A DNA stretch of 64,000 nt from Platanthera guangdongensis (Eukaryota > Streptophyta > Magnoliopsida > Asparagales > Orchidaceae): NCBI GenBank assembly GCA_039583875.1, contig CM077157.1, positions 75,454,346 through 75,518,345 on the forward strand, read 5' to 3'. The notes under the pieces are model-generated. The model had not been told where the DNA came from. It worked only from the letters and a program-made list of their open reading frames with translations, and made no database searches. This document shows positions 1 through 10,504 of the stretch, piece by piece. The translations under genes and the position numbers were made by a program. Position 1 is the first letter of the stretch; each line of letters opens with the position of its first letter.

Positions 1-869
1 TGGAAAGCTTGGAGTTGAGGTCGTCAATGGCCGGGATCTTCGCCGGAGAGTTTGAAAAGCTTCGGAATAGCTGACTATGGACTCCCGATGAAGGTGGAGG
101 TGATGGAGCAGCTGGAGAAGTAAAATGGCGCTTCCCGCTCACTCCTCGATCGCAGCAAATGACGGGCATTGACCTAAATCGCGGAGCAGGCCCTTAAATA
201 TGGAGGCAGCAAAAGCATAGCGCAAGATCAGTGGCACACGACCAGTGGTCGTGCGCACTGTAGGTAGATGATCGTGCGCCATTTCCAATTAAACCTGCAA
301 CCTGGATAGAAACATCCGAAGAAATGTGCACGATCAGTGGCGCACGACCGGTAATCGTGCGCACTGAATCCACTGATCGTGCGATTGGCTAGGACAGATT
401 TACAGAAATCAAGGGGTAAACACGCACGAGCAGTGGCGCATGACCAGTGGTCGTGCGCACTATGGCCAGTGCTCGTGCGATTACCAGGGCAAAATTAGGA
501 AAAAGGAGAATGTAATGCGCACGATCGGGGGCGCACGACCAGTGGTCGTGCGCAGTAAGTCTAGTGATCGTGCGCAGTGTTCCTGTGTCGTCGGGGTCTC
601 CCGAGCGGTTCCGGAGCACGTACACGACCCATGCACTAGCAGAAGAGGCAGATAGGCCACCAAAAGTGTACAACACATTCTCAAGACACGGCTAAAGAAT
701 AACAAAAACACATGAACAAATAAAGCACACAGAAACGGGCCTACAGTGCACTTAATCATGAAATAAGCACGTAAACAAATATAAGCAGTAATAGCTCTCA
801 AGTGCAGTGCTAAGACAATACAACTGGCCCAGATGAGTCCAAAAATCAGTGTAAAATTTGTACTCATCA
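1..869 (-). repeat. Element E 3' LTR (partial)
   Basis: It matches 4309-4975, including the final actcatca at 862-869, which is the LTR start when read on the minus strand. It holds four units of a palindrome-bearing repeat (near 220, 326, 423 and 517) where the other LTR has two, and its other end lies outside the window. Confidence 0.85.
220..560. repeat. Four roughly 100-bp repeats with a GCGCACGACC/GGTCGTGCGC palindrome
   Basis: Each unit holds an inverted repeat with 10-base arms, GCGCACGACC and GGTCGTGCGC, separated by 3 bases, with small changes between copies. Units start near 220, 326, 423 and 517. Two equivalent units lie at 4523-4565 and 4629-4672 in the other LTR. Confidence 0.85.
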
Positions 870-886
870 CACCCCCATACTTAACC
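870..886 (-). other. Element E polypurine tract
   Basis: Read on the minus strand this is a purine-rich run, aagtatgggggtg, directly before the TGATGAGT start of the 3' LTR. Plus-strand DNA synthesis is primed at such a tract. Confidence 0.8.
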
Positions 887-2348
887 ATTTGCACGTCCCG
901 AGCAAATCATCACTCGGTGAACTACAAAAGAGCTAGCTAGCACAGAAATTTCAAAAAAAAAAGTAAGGCGAGAAATCAAATACATCATGGGTATAGAAGA
1001 TATAATAGAAAAACTTTTTCATTATACTATGTAGTTTAAATTATTCGACATGCGTGAATAAATATTGTATTTGCTCAAAATTAGAATTCTAGAGAATCTT
1101 GTGATCGGGTGTAGGAAGAAAGTAGGCAGGCCACTAAGGTGAGCATTGCCAAAGATCGGGTCTCAGGATCACCTCCAAAGGAATCCACCAATGTCGGGGA
1201 CTATACGCTTGCACGTTCACACTCTCTCCACGGCACGGGTTAGACTCAAGCGCGAATCAGTAGGACTTGTAGGAGAGGATGGGGCTTAGGCTAAGGTTTG
1301 GTAGTAAATGGTAAACATGAAGGCTACACGCAACCAAAGCGAGCGAACAAAAACCTAAACCAATACAGCCACTTAGAAATGCACGTGTAACACACCCCTA
1401 GACTGAGCTTGAAAACCGGGCATGTACACGGCCTAACCTGACCAAAATCAATAAATAGGATGGGGATAGAATTCTCAAAGCAATTCTTTCAAATTTTTCT
1501 TTTTATTTTTCGCTTTTCTTCTTTTTCTTTTCTGCGATTGCAATCCCCAAACGTAGCAATCAAAAAGTTGATGAATTCAGCACAACATTACACGATTTCC
1601 ACATATCACAACATCAGCAAAATAGTAAATACAAACAAGCTCAAGCATTTTATTGCGATGGTGGGTTTAGCTTCAGGCCTTGGTGAATGTGAGTGGAGCT
1701 GGATCAAAGAAGGGGTAGGCACAAATTTTGCATTCAACGGTTGACGGGTAGGAATGGCTAAACAAGGCTCAAACTAGCCAAAATGAGGGCCTACGTCATG
1801 CTCACTCTTGACTAACCGTGCACCAATGCTTCGAGAGTAGCTTCGGGCAAGTTCTTAGCCACCGAGAAAGATGATCCTTCCTCCCGACTCGAGCAATACG
1901 AGTCTAGTGGCGGCTACACACATTCCTACATTATCGTTCGATTACTCCAGATTCAGATTTTGAGTAGTACAAACATTATTTACATCTGTAGAAAAATATA
2001 AATCTACGAGCATAAAGAAAAATTAAATATATACTAGTTCTACACAAACAATGAGTACTCGATTAGGAGCATTGCATGAGTTTCGAACTACTCTATCCTG
2101 AAATCCAAAGCCAGCACCATTATTTTAAAGTTTACACAAAAACAATACATTTGACTCGAGCTGTGCGTGTGGATAAGAGCGCACTCATGTGGGTGACCAC
2201 GTGGTGCAACAGAGAGCTCATCATGTAGCTGGGCTACCACACCCAAATAATTAAATACAAACATAAATTTAAACAAAAGAGACACTGCCCTAGATAACTG
2301 TTGGGTTTATTTTCTCCCAATAAGACTTATTAAAAATCTGAGCATTTC
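887..2348. other. Element E interior without a recognisable gene
   Basis: AT-rich spacer between the polypurine tract and the acidic reading frame. Short open frames occur on both strands, but none shows a retrotransposon motif or a convincing start. I see nothing further in it. Confidence 0.6.
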
Positions 2349-3311
2349 CTAACTGATTGGCGAATGAAACTTGAAATGCTCAGGCAGAGGTTCATGGTCG
2401 CGTTGCAATAGCGGGTACCGGAATGGAGACAGAATAGAAGCCCCAATACCTGTATACGTATACCTATCATGTGTGTCAGGTATGGGCAGAAAGTAACTTG
2501 GGAAGCTCGTCGGATCCAACTCCACCTGCATCTGGTCACTATAAGTCCTAGGCCGCATTACAAGCCCTTGTACTGATTGGACCGATTCCACGATGTGGTC
2601 CTGCATGGAAGTAGACACGAGAGTGGGGTAAAGGAATAAACTAGAAGAATAATATAAAGGAACCTCAATCTTGGGGATGGTCCCGGAGTCATCCCCCGTC
2701 GGTGGAATTGTGTGTGCTTCCACACAGCTGTCTAGGCTGATGCAAGAATATTCTAAAGCTGTATCTGCCTCGTCCGTGCCTCGAGCATCCTCACATGGGG
2801 TGAAGTTCGCAACCTCGACCACGGAGTCGTCCTCCTCGACTGGATCTAACAGAACGCTGGAAACGCTAATTTCCACCTACGAATCAACCTCAACAGCACT
2901 GTCAGAAGAAGAAAGAATGTTATGCAACGAAGAAGGTGAAGGCACGAAGCTCAGTAGAATGTTTAGTGCTGGCTCTTCGCAACTAATAGATTCTATGCTA
3001 GGTGATGTATGCACTTCAGGAGTATAAATATCCGTGTCGGAATGGGGATAAACACATGTATCGGTGCACATACCTGGGATTCCTTCTCCATAACATAGAG
3101 ATGGCAATGGTGCATACCCCGATACGAAAGGGATGCTTCCCACGGTTGAAGTGGAGTCAATCTGAAGATCCGGCTCATCATCCACTTCTAGCTCAGCTAG
3201 GTAAGCGATGCAATCCTTCAATGCATGATCCCAGCTTCGAGAAAAAAGGCACTGCTTAGCCGGCTTCGGTGGCGCAACGGGTGCTGAAGCCGAATAAAAG
3301 TAATGCGGCAA
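2349..3311 (-). pseudogene. Unknown acidic ORF of element E, split by one TAG
   Basis: Two blocks of 144 and 175 codons follow each other in the same frame, separated by a single TAG at 2877-2879. Together they make a stretch of about 319 codons that is otherwise open. The product is rich in Asp, Glu, Ser and Pro, with short motifs such as LDPVEEDDSVVEVAN and LPIPDTHDRYTYTG. I recognise no family: there is no DTG/DSG protease site, no RT FIDD box and no integrase signature. It lies after the zinc-knuckle remnant and well before the polypurine tract, where gag-pol would normally be. It may be an element-specific accessory protein or old gag-derived sequence. The first ATG at 3311 is the earliest in this frame, but a true start cannot be fixed. 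Confidence 0.45.
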
Positions 3312-3386
3312 TGGCTCCGCGGGTCGGTAGCTGACCGGCTTATGTCTACGAAATGTAGATTCCTGAATTTCCTGGGTACTATACCT

Positions 3387-3434
3387 CTAAGGGCATCTAT
3401 CACTAGCATGAGAGATGTCTCCATAATGACCGCA
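3387..3434 (-). pseudogene. Decayed Gag zinc-knuckle remnant of element E
   Basis: The minus strand reads CGHYGDISHASDRCP and then a stop at 3387-3389. Spacing matches the C-x2-C-G-x2-H-x4-C-P knuckle of Tat-type Gag proteins, except that the second Cys is Tyr. It lies only about 200 bases inside the primer site, so the Gag capsid part is missing. Confidence 0.5.
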
Positions 3435-3630
3435 ACGAATATTGAAATTGGCCCACATTGTGGAGATTTCAAATATAAAGGATACAACTACTTTGCATAG
3501 ATTCTGCGAATAAAACTAACAGTTCCATCTGACGGAATAACAACACAAGAGAAAAGGGATCAAAACAAAACAAAACAATACAACTCTTATAACGAAATTC
3601 TCAGTCATCCGGAGTCGCTCTATCGTTGTA

Positions 3631-3649
3631 TTCCTTGGCAACGGTGCCA
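3631..3649 (-). other. Element E primer-binding site (Asp-tRNA type)
   Basis: The minus strand reads tggcaccgttgccaaggaa, close to the complement of the tRNA-Asp 3' end (tggcgccgttgccgggga) used by Tat and Athila elements. It lies six bases inside the LTR end at 3656. Confidence 0.8.
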
Positions 3650-3655
3650 AAAACT

Positions 3656-4975
3656 TGATGCGTGTAAATAGGCAAGTGCACCGGTCGCACAAGTAATAAA
3701 GTTTGAGAATAAATCCCCGAGTGTCGGTCTCTTGAGGAATGCAATTAGCATACAGCGGCAACAATTCAGAAAATATTGTTATGAGGGTTATACTAAGAAA
3801 AAGAATAAAAAGGGGACTTGAGAGATTGTGTTTTTTGATCTAGAAAAACTAATTAAAGTTATGCGGGTCGAAAGCACCGCTTCGCAAGGTGAGGTGAGTG
3901 TATTGGTCGTGATGCCGAACTTCGGTTGGGTGAGTGGCCGGAAAGCGAATGGTGGAAGTGTTCTTGTACGTAGTGCAATCGGGTGAAACACGGGTATGGA
4001 GTGGATGTGGAGTGGGCGAGGCACATTCACAAACACTACTCACAAGCATAAGAAAAATACAAACATCCCATTAGATATAAAATAAAACATGTAATTCATT
4101 ACAATGTTATGTCATCCCATACAACAGAGGAATGGGAAGAGGAGTAAACCAAAAGAGAGTGAAGATCCACCACAGGTCATGACCGGAATAGCGGGTTGTC
4201 AATCCGCTTCCGGGCTCTGTCCGAGGAGGCTTTCGGTACCAACGATCTATCACCTCGAAGGCCTTTGAGTCCATTCTCTAGGTTGTCTTCTTCCCCAACT
4301 CCAGTGGAAAGCTTGGAATTGAGGTCGTCAATGGCCGGGAGCTTCGCCGGAGAGTTTGAAAAGCTTCGGAATAGCCGGCTATGGACTCCCGATGAAGGTG
4401 GAGGTGATAGAGCAGGTGGAGAAGTAAAATCACGCTTCCCGCACACTCCCCTATCACAGCAAATGACGGACGTTGACCTAAATAGCAGAGCAGGCCCTTA
4501 AATACGGAGGCAGCAAAAGCATAGCGCACGATCAGTGGCGCACGACCGGTGGTCGTGTGCACTGTAGGTCGATGATCATGCGCCATTTTCAATTAAACCT
4601 GCAACCTGGATAGAAACATCAGAACAAATGCGCACGATCAGTGGCGCACGACCGGTGGTCGTGCGCACTGAATCCACTGATCGTGCGATTGGCCAGGACA
4701 GATTTGTAGAAAGCAAGGGGTAAACGCGCACGACCCATGCACTAGCAGAAGAGGCAGATAGGCCACCAAAAGTGTACAACATATTCTCAAGACACGGCTA
4801 AAGAATAACAAAAACACATAAATAAATAAAGCACACAAAAACGGGCCTACAGTGCACTTAATAATAAAATAAGCACGTAAACAAATATAAGCAGTAATAG
4901 CTCTCAAGTGCAGTGCTAAGACGATAAAACTGGCCTAGATGAGTCCAAAAATCAGTGTAAAATTTGGACTCATCA
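3656..4975 (-). repeat. Element E 5' LTR (complete, 1320 bp)
   Basis: It begins TGATGAGTCC and ends CGCATCA on the minus strand. It is homologous to 1-869 but lacks about 200 bases, equal to two palindrome repeat units, which fits unequal recombination between repeats. The X-family sequence resumes at 4976 (gtaaaccacc); the other copy of the target duplication would lie left of the window. Confidence 0.85.
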
Positions 4976-7742
4976 GTAAACCACCAAGCCAAAGCTCGCC
5001 GGACCAACCCGTCCGTCACCAACTGCAACCGAGCCAAAGCTTATCGGGCCAACTTACCCATCTCCAAACCCACCGAGCCTACTGCCCGAGTGACCTAACC
5101 TAACTCCCACAACTCCGGGGAGTGTGAGTGCAACCCTAGATTACTTCTACTTACTCTTGCATTTCAGTTTTTGCCTAATATTTAGGTTAGCCTAGGACTA
5201 CCCAAGGTATACCCTGTGAAGAGCTCTCGAAGGCACTAGGAACTACGATGGGATTACGCCAAAGCTCCCTTTCGCAAGGCACTTACTATTATTGGTTGCT
5301 ATCAGATTTCCCAATCCCTTAATTAATTTACTGGATCTAACCCTAGTGCATTAGACACTTCCTCCCTACGGGAAGGACGATCATTCGGCGATCTCGAGCA
5401 CCACCGGACACTAGCCATTCCAATCTCCTACTCATCCCAACTTCCAACGATGAACTCTTTTTCATTCATCCAAATCAGCAAACATCTAACCTCAGCTCGT
5501 GTGCCCCAATTCTACCTCCAACAGAATTTCTGCGATTTTACTAAATGCAGACCAACATAAGCTATATGAAGTGTATAAAGTGAGGTACACAAAATAATCA
5601 CCCAGTACCCCTATAATAATTATTGGAGGGCTATAATGACATTTTTAGCCTAAACCAAGAAATTCATAATTTTCCTAAATTATCAGTTAATTTATTTATT
5701 TATTCCACTAAACCAAAAATCCAAGTTTGAACATGAAGTACCCATTTAATTCAAGCAAATGCTCTACAAAATTAATGATAAATTCAAAATGATTATTCAA
5801 CTTAAAATCCAGTATCTCCCAATTTTCCAGCAGGAAATAAGCTCCGAATAAAATAAATATCAAATCCCCAAAATTATAAGTTTGTAAAGTATATATTGCA
5901 AATAGTCATCTGAAAATCATGAATTAATTTCTCCAAGTGGATATTGACCTAAACTTTATCAGCGCCCCAATTTCACAATTTTGCAACAAGTAAATAGCTC
6001 CAAATAATTTATTGCCCTTTTAAAAACTTGTGAAGGAAATGCTAAAGTTTTTCAACTAAAATTTATAACAAAATTCAGGAACAACCATTTTGACTTAAAA
6101 CATCTCCTGTCCAAGTTTCATGAATCTAGAATGAATAGTGTGATCATAATAAATAAAATATCATTTAGGGTCACATCATGTATAACAAAGGGGGTGCTAG
6201 TAATATTACTCCTAAAATTCCAATAAATTCACCAGAGGTTCTAGCTAACTTAAATTCCATGTTACCTAAGTTTCACACCTTTTTAGTAAGTTTTGGTGGC
6301 TTATTCTACACAAAAGGTGGATATGCCCTAAACTAGGTTTAGGGATTTGAGAGGTTCTTCCATCTCCAAATCCCCTAGAATTCATACTAGAGGGCTATGG
6401 ATACCCTAGCACCATTTCTACCAAGTTGTAAGATCACACAAGGGTATTTGACCCCATGCCCTTCACAACACTCAAAAGCCCCTCCTTAGGGTTTGATTTT
6501 GGATCCTAGGGCAAAGCTACCCTAGACCACAACATAATCCCTTTGAGGGTGTTAAAGGTCATTTCAAATCAGTGGTCAAAATCTCAGGCTCTGTTGAGGT
6601 GATTTGACCACTCAACCTCAAGGTGCACTTTTCACTTAAGAACCCCTCATTAAGGTATAAATTAGGGTTAGTTCATTCCCTATCCAAAACACATCCAAAT
6701 GAGGTAAAAATTATACAGAGACATATCATGAGGGTAGGGACCACTCACCAAAATTTGGGAGGGTTTGGAGGTAATTAGACCACTTAATTAAATTACCCTA
6801 GTGTTATTAAATAAAAACTAAAACTATAGCCAAAATATCTTCAAAAATTCTCATTTTTCGGCAGACTCTAGGTATAGCTAAGGATGGCCCCCTGCCCAAA
6901 TTTCAGGTCATATGGACAAGGGATGAAGAGTGGGCATCATTTTTAATCTCAGGATAGCCTTAGGTATAGACCCCACCAAAATGAGTGCCTTTGTCAAACT
7001 AGGGACCCAAATTGGTTCAAATAAATTTTGTTGAACACTAGACTCTCCAGGCTTCAATTTTCATGTTGACCATATTCTATGAAATAGCCTCTAAGTAGTT
7101 TTAAAAATTAAAAACATTAAATACTAAATGTGTGACATAATTTAAAGAACAAAAATTATTTCCTATAGTTTAATATCTCCCCTGCACGAATCTTGGCGCG
7201 CCACTGGACGGCATCCTGTTGTCTTCAAGCTTCAGCCGACGGCCTGGATTCATCCCCCCTGGAGCTCCTTCCAAATGCTGCCGCCGGCGATCCGGCCACT
7301 TCCCCTGCCGGCCACTGCCACCACCACCTCCGTTGAGGTGGTGGCTGTCGCCAGGCGGCGGCACATCCGATAGAGAGGCGGATTCCGGCAGTTCTACCAA
7401 GAAATTTTTCGGCCCGAAACCATGAAAACCAGGAATTGGTTCGGGCTCAATTGAGCCCGAACCTTGAACCTAAACGTTGTTATGATCTATCCATGAGACA
7501 AGGAGAGGAGGAGGACATTGCCGTCGGCCTGAAGTCGAGAAGATCGCGGGAAAGCCATTTATGAAGGTGACGCCGCTCAGTTTCTGCAACTATACTGTGG
7601 GTGGGCTTGATTTCTTCAGGTAAGGATTGGGAAAGCCTTCTCTCGACCCACTGATGGTGTTTAAAGCCTCAGATGTGGGGAGGAGGGGTTGGATCATCAA
7701 TGACCATTAAGGCCATTAATGGCTAGGCTCGGCCATGGTGGA
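4976..7742 (-). repeat. X-family LTR, central part, between elements E and B
   Basis: It is colinear with 24267-27034 of the complete X LTR and with 44932-47705. It is interrupted by E on the left and by B on the right, where the last five bases gtgga form B's target duplication. It contains no gene; the short open frames are not retrotransposon proteins. Confidence 0.9.
7738..7742. repeat. Target-site duplication of element B, left copy
   Basis: GTGGA directly before TGTAACACCCC; the same five bases follow the other LTR at 17806-17810. Confidence 0.95.
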
Positions 7743-7810
7743 TGTAACACCCCAGTTTTTGCAAGAGGTTCAGTCTGCAGTTCTGAAAATTTTTGGGTTT
7801 CTGGCAGGAG

Positions 7811-8215
7811 GCACACGGCCTGCGACACGGGCGTGTCGCAGGGCGTGTCGAGGCCGTGCCGACACTCGGCCCAAGTGTCGACACTTTCGCTCGACAAAGT
7901 GTCGAGAGGGAGGCACACGGCCTGCGACACGGGCGTGTCGCAGGGCGTGTCGGGGCGTGTCGACACTCGGCCCAAGTGTCGACACTTTCGCTCGACAAAG
8001 TGTCGAGAGTGGGGCACACGGCCTGCGACACGGGCGTGTCGCAGGGCGTGTCGAGGCCGTGTCGACACTCGGCCCAAGTGTCGACACTTTCGCTCGACAA
8101 TGTGTCGAGACTGGGGCACACGGCCTGTGACACGGGCGTGTCACAGGGCGTGTCCCGCTTGGTCGACGATCTTCGCTCGACGTTTTTCCGCGGTGTCGAC
8201 ACAAAGCCTGTCGAT
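7811..8215 (+). repeat. About 102-bp tandem repeat in the B 5' LTR
   Basis: Units begin gcacacggcctg at 7811, 7913, 8014 and 8117, spaced 101-103 bp. Each holds the palindrome GACACGGGCGTGTC and a tcgacactttcgctcgaca segment. The last unit degenerates. The 3' LTR has the same array from 15251. Confidence 0.9.
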
Positions 8216-8746
8216 GGGTGTCGAGACTTGGTATACGGCTTTGGACACGGGCGTGTCCCAGGCCGTATCACCTCTCGGGTTGGTGTTGGGGCCGTTTCGT
8301 TGGAGACACACGGCAGGCCACACGGCCGTGTCGCTGGGGACACGGGCGTGTCGGATTGAACACGGGCGTGTCGAATGCCAGTGTCTGATTCCAGTCGCGT
8401 CGATTTGAGACGCCGAATGAGGCACACGGCCCTGGACACGTGCGTGTGCCAGGCCGTGTTCGGCCCAGGTCTTCTATTTTCCAGGCGAATCGCGGCCATT
8501 CTTTTTCTGGTTTTGGGATCTAACGGTTCAGGCCATCTCCTGGGAAGTTAAGTCCGATTCTAGGGTGGGAAACCCTCATTTGTTCTCCAAGTCCTCTCTT
8601 TCTAAGTTCTTGAGAAAAACTAGAGCAAGGAGGAAGAAGAAGAAGCCTTGGGCTGTAGGAAGGGTTTCGGAGCTCCAAATCGCGAGCCGAGTCCGGATCC
8701 GTGAAGCTTAGACCGCTGCGAAGATTTCCATCCGGCTATTTTTGCC

Positions 8747-8770
8747 ATGGCAAAGAAGAGGAGTCGGAAG
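8747..8770 (+). CDS. Candidate gag start exon inside the LTR (8 codons) with splice donor
   Basis: ATG at 8747 opens eight codons (MAKKRSRK) ending exactly at a GTAACG donor at 8771. Gag has no ATG near its visible start: its open frame has only the internal ATG at 10616. A good acceptor, a pyrimidine-rich tract then AAG, ends at 10504 in the matching phase 0. The 3' LTR keeps the same layout at 16187 with one codon changed. Element D, whose LTR is otherwise much diverged, has an eight-codon ATGGCA exon ending at GTAACG too (62641-62664). Without splicing the frame ends within about 25 codons. This is inference from sequence; no transcript evidence is available. Confidence 0.55.
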
Positions 8771-10504
8771 GTAACGACATCTCTCCTCTCGGTCTTTAGG
8801 ATGCACGTTTTTAGCATCGTTTTCTTCTAGAGTTTTGGGCACCAAACTCTCAAATGAGAGGGGCTTTGGTTTGCCAAGGTTCATGAGGAACCTCCGGGTT
8901 GATTGAGTCCGTCCCCGGCATATTTTTGCATTAGAGATCCGCTTCGCTAGTGGATTAGGCATGGTGGTTGAAGCCGTAGTCGCGACCGTTAGTCCGACTC
9001 GGTGATGTTGCATACGAACTTAGGGATTCGTAGAGATTTCCGTTGCGGCAAGATGTCGTTTGTGTTGTGGTGGTGATTGTCCCGTTTGCTTGAAAAAGTA
9101 CGTGTAGTCGAACCCGGACAAGGTTAGCTCCTCGTGGCGGTAGATGGTTTCCTTGAGGGACAAGGTTAGCTCCGTATGAGAATGGAGATGGTTTCCTTGG
9201 TGGACAAGGTTAGCTCCGCACGAGATGGAGATGTTTTCCTTGGTGCGCGGGAACGCTGCGGTACAAAGAGGGATTGCAATGTGTTTTAGTCTTGGTTGTG
9301 TTGTGCCAAGGCGTGGCTATGTCTCCGTGGTCGGCTGGCTATCCCGTGACATGTGCGTCATGTGTGGAGAGTGTCCCGGCGAGACTAGTCCCCTTCTGTA
9401 AGACTGACGAGAATGCCAAGCTTGGGGCAAGCCCGGGCAAAGAGGCCATGAGCGGGTGGGGTCCAGCAAGGCTTCTTAGAATCGGTCAGTCTGTGGTTGT
9501 TGGAATCCTGACATGAGACGTCAGAGCTTGCAGGCAAGCCCGGGGATAAGCCCACGAGCGGGTGGGGCCTTGGCAAGAATTCCATGTGGCGGCCTGTGCG
9601 CCGTGTGAGGGAGTTGTGTCTCCCTCAATGTTTGCGGCTTTATGCCAATTGGGGAAATGTGAGTACCCAAATGATGTGATGTTGTGCTAGATGCATACGC
9701 TGTAGGGTACCTTGGGTGAAGCCCGGGTGTTGCATCCATGTTGCATAGTAGGCCCTTTCTTTATATGCTCAACCAGTAGAGAACATGTTTGATGATTGAG
9801 ACATTCAAGCCTGTTTTAATGCTTTTTTATTTATAGATGTTTATTTGCATATGAAGTGCTGACTTGCAGGTTGGAGGGTTCCCCGGGGTCCGTTAGGGGC
9901 GGCCGGGAGGAGATGTATTGTTACACAGTTTGAGGTCAGCCTTTGCTGACCCACGTTACTAATAATTTTTACAGGGCAAGGATCGCACGCAGGAGCTAGC
10001 ACGCCGGCCAAAAAGGCCTAATCCCCATGAAGTGTTTTTCCCTCTTTTGTAGCACTACAGTTATGATGATGTTGTTTGAGACTATTTTGTCCGGCTTGCA
10101 TGCCGAGGTAGACTAGGAGTGCTGAGCACATTCATGTTTGATTGTACTATTTACTTTTGGACATTTGATGTAAGGCCTTAAGGCCATTTGTTTACTCTTT
10201 TGGTTAGTGGATAACTTCTAGTTGTGCTTGGTTTTCCGCTGTGTTGTGCAAGTGTTTTGAGTTTGGGTAGCTATATCAACTTATAATACTAAAGCTGTGG
10301 CGTTGGTATGTTGTGGGGCCCCGGCCGGACCCATATTATACGTCGACTACAGGGGAGGTGTTACAATTTGGTATCAAAGCGAGGTTAGATTCAAGGTCAG
10401 TGCGTAGAGAAGTTATCCACATAAGAGTAACGCGGGACCGTGAGTGTCCTTATGTTTTAGTCTTGAGATTGGAGACTAATCCCTTATTTCTTGTTTTCCT
10501 GAAG
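8771..10504 (+). other. Putative intron 1 of element B (LTR donor to pre-gag acceptor)
   Basis: It starts GTAACG and ends ttgttttcctgaag after a pyrimidine-rich stretch. Both ends are in phase 0, so the start exon joins the gag frame without a shift. The intron contains the rest of the LTR and the primer site, so a spliced RNA could not be primed for reverse transcription at the usual place. Confidence 0.5.
10369..10380 (+). other. Element B primer-binding site
   Basis: tggtatcaaagc, four bases after the LTR end, differs at one position from the common initiator-Met complement tggtatcagagc. Confidence 0.9.

Larger units (their letters stand above)
1..4975 (-). mobile_element. Element E: non-autonomous LTR retrotransposon (Tat/Athila-like signals), 3' end cut by window
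   Basis: Two copies of one LTR flank a 2.8-kb interior read on the minus strand. The complete LTR is 3656-4975 and the partial one 1-869. The LTR has TGATG..CATCA ends. The primer site next to the complete LTR resembles the tRNA-Asp complement used by Tat and Athila elements, and the polypurine tract lies next to the partial LTR. No protease, RT, RNase H or integrase motif is visible inside, only a decayed zinc knuckle and an unknown acidic reading frame. It would therefore depend on another element's enzymes. It sits in an X-family LTR: the flank from 4976 continues X sequence also found at 24267 onward. Confidence 0.85.
7743..10365 (+). repeat. Element B 5' LTR
   Basis: 2623 bp, identical in length to 15183-17805. 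The first 600 bases are GC-rich and repetitive (U3-like). An aaaccctcatttgttctcc..ctctctttctaag stretch near 8570-8612 resembles a transcribed leader, then comes the candidate start exon at 8747. I see no clear TATA box. Confidence 0.95.

Noticed and set aside
7811..8215. Regular 102-bp repeats as a possible CRISPR-like array
   Set aside because: Units are contiguous and similar over their whole length, without unique spacers, and the context is a plant LTR.
7719..8499. Overlapping long open frames on both strands (up to 258 codons) in the B LTR, repeated at 15109-15939
   Set aside because: They follow the GC-rich 102-bp tandem repeat, are open on both strands, and have no domain or plausible start; they are repeat artefacts.
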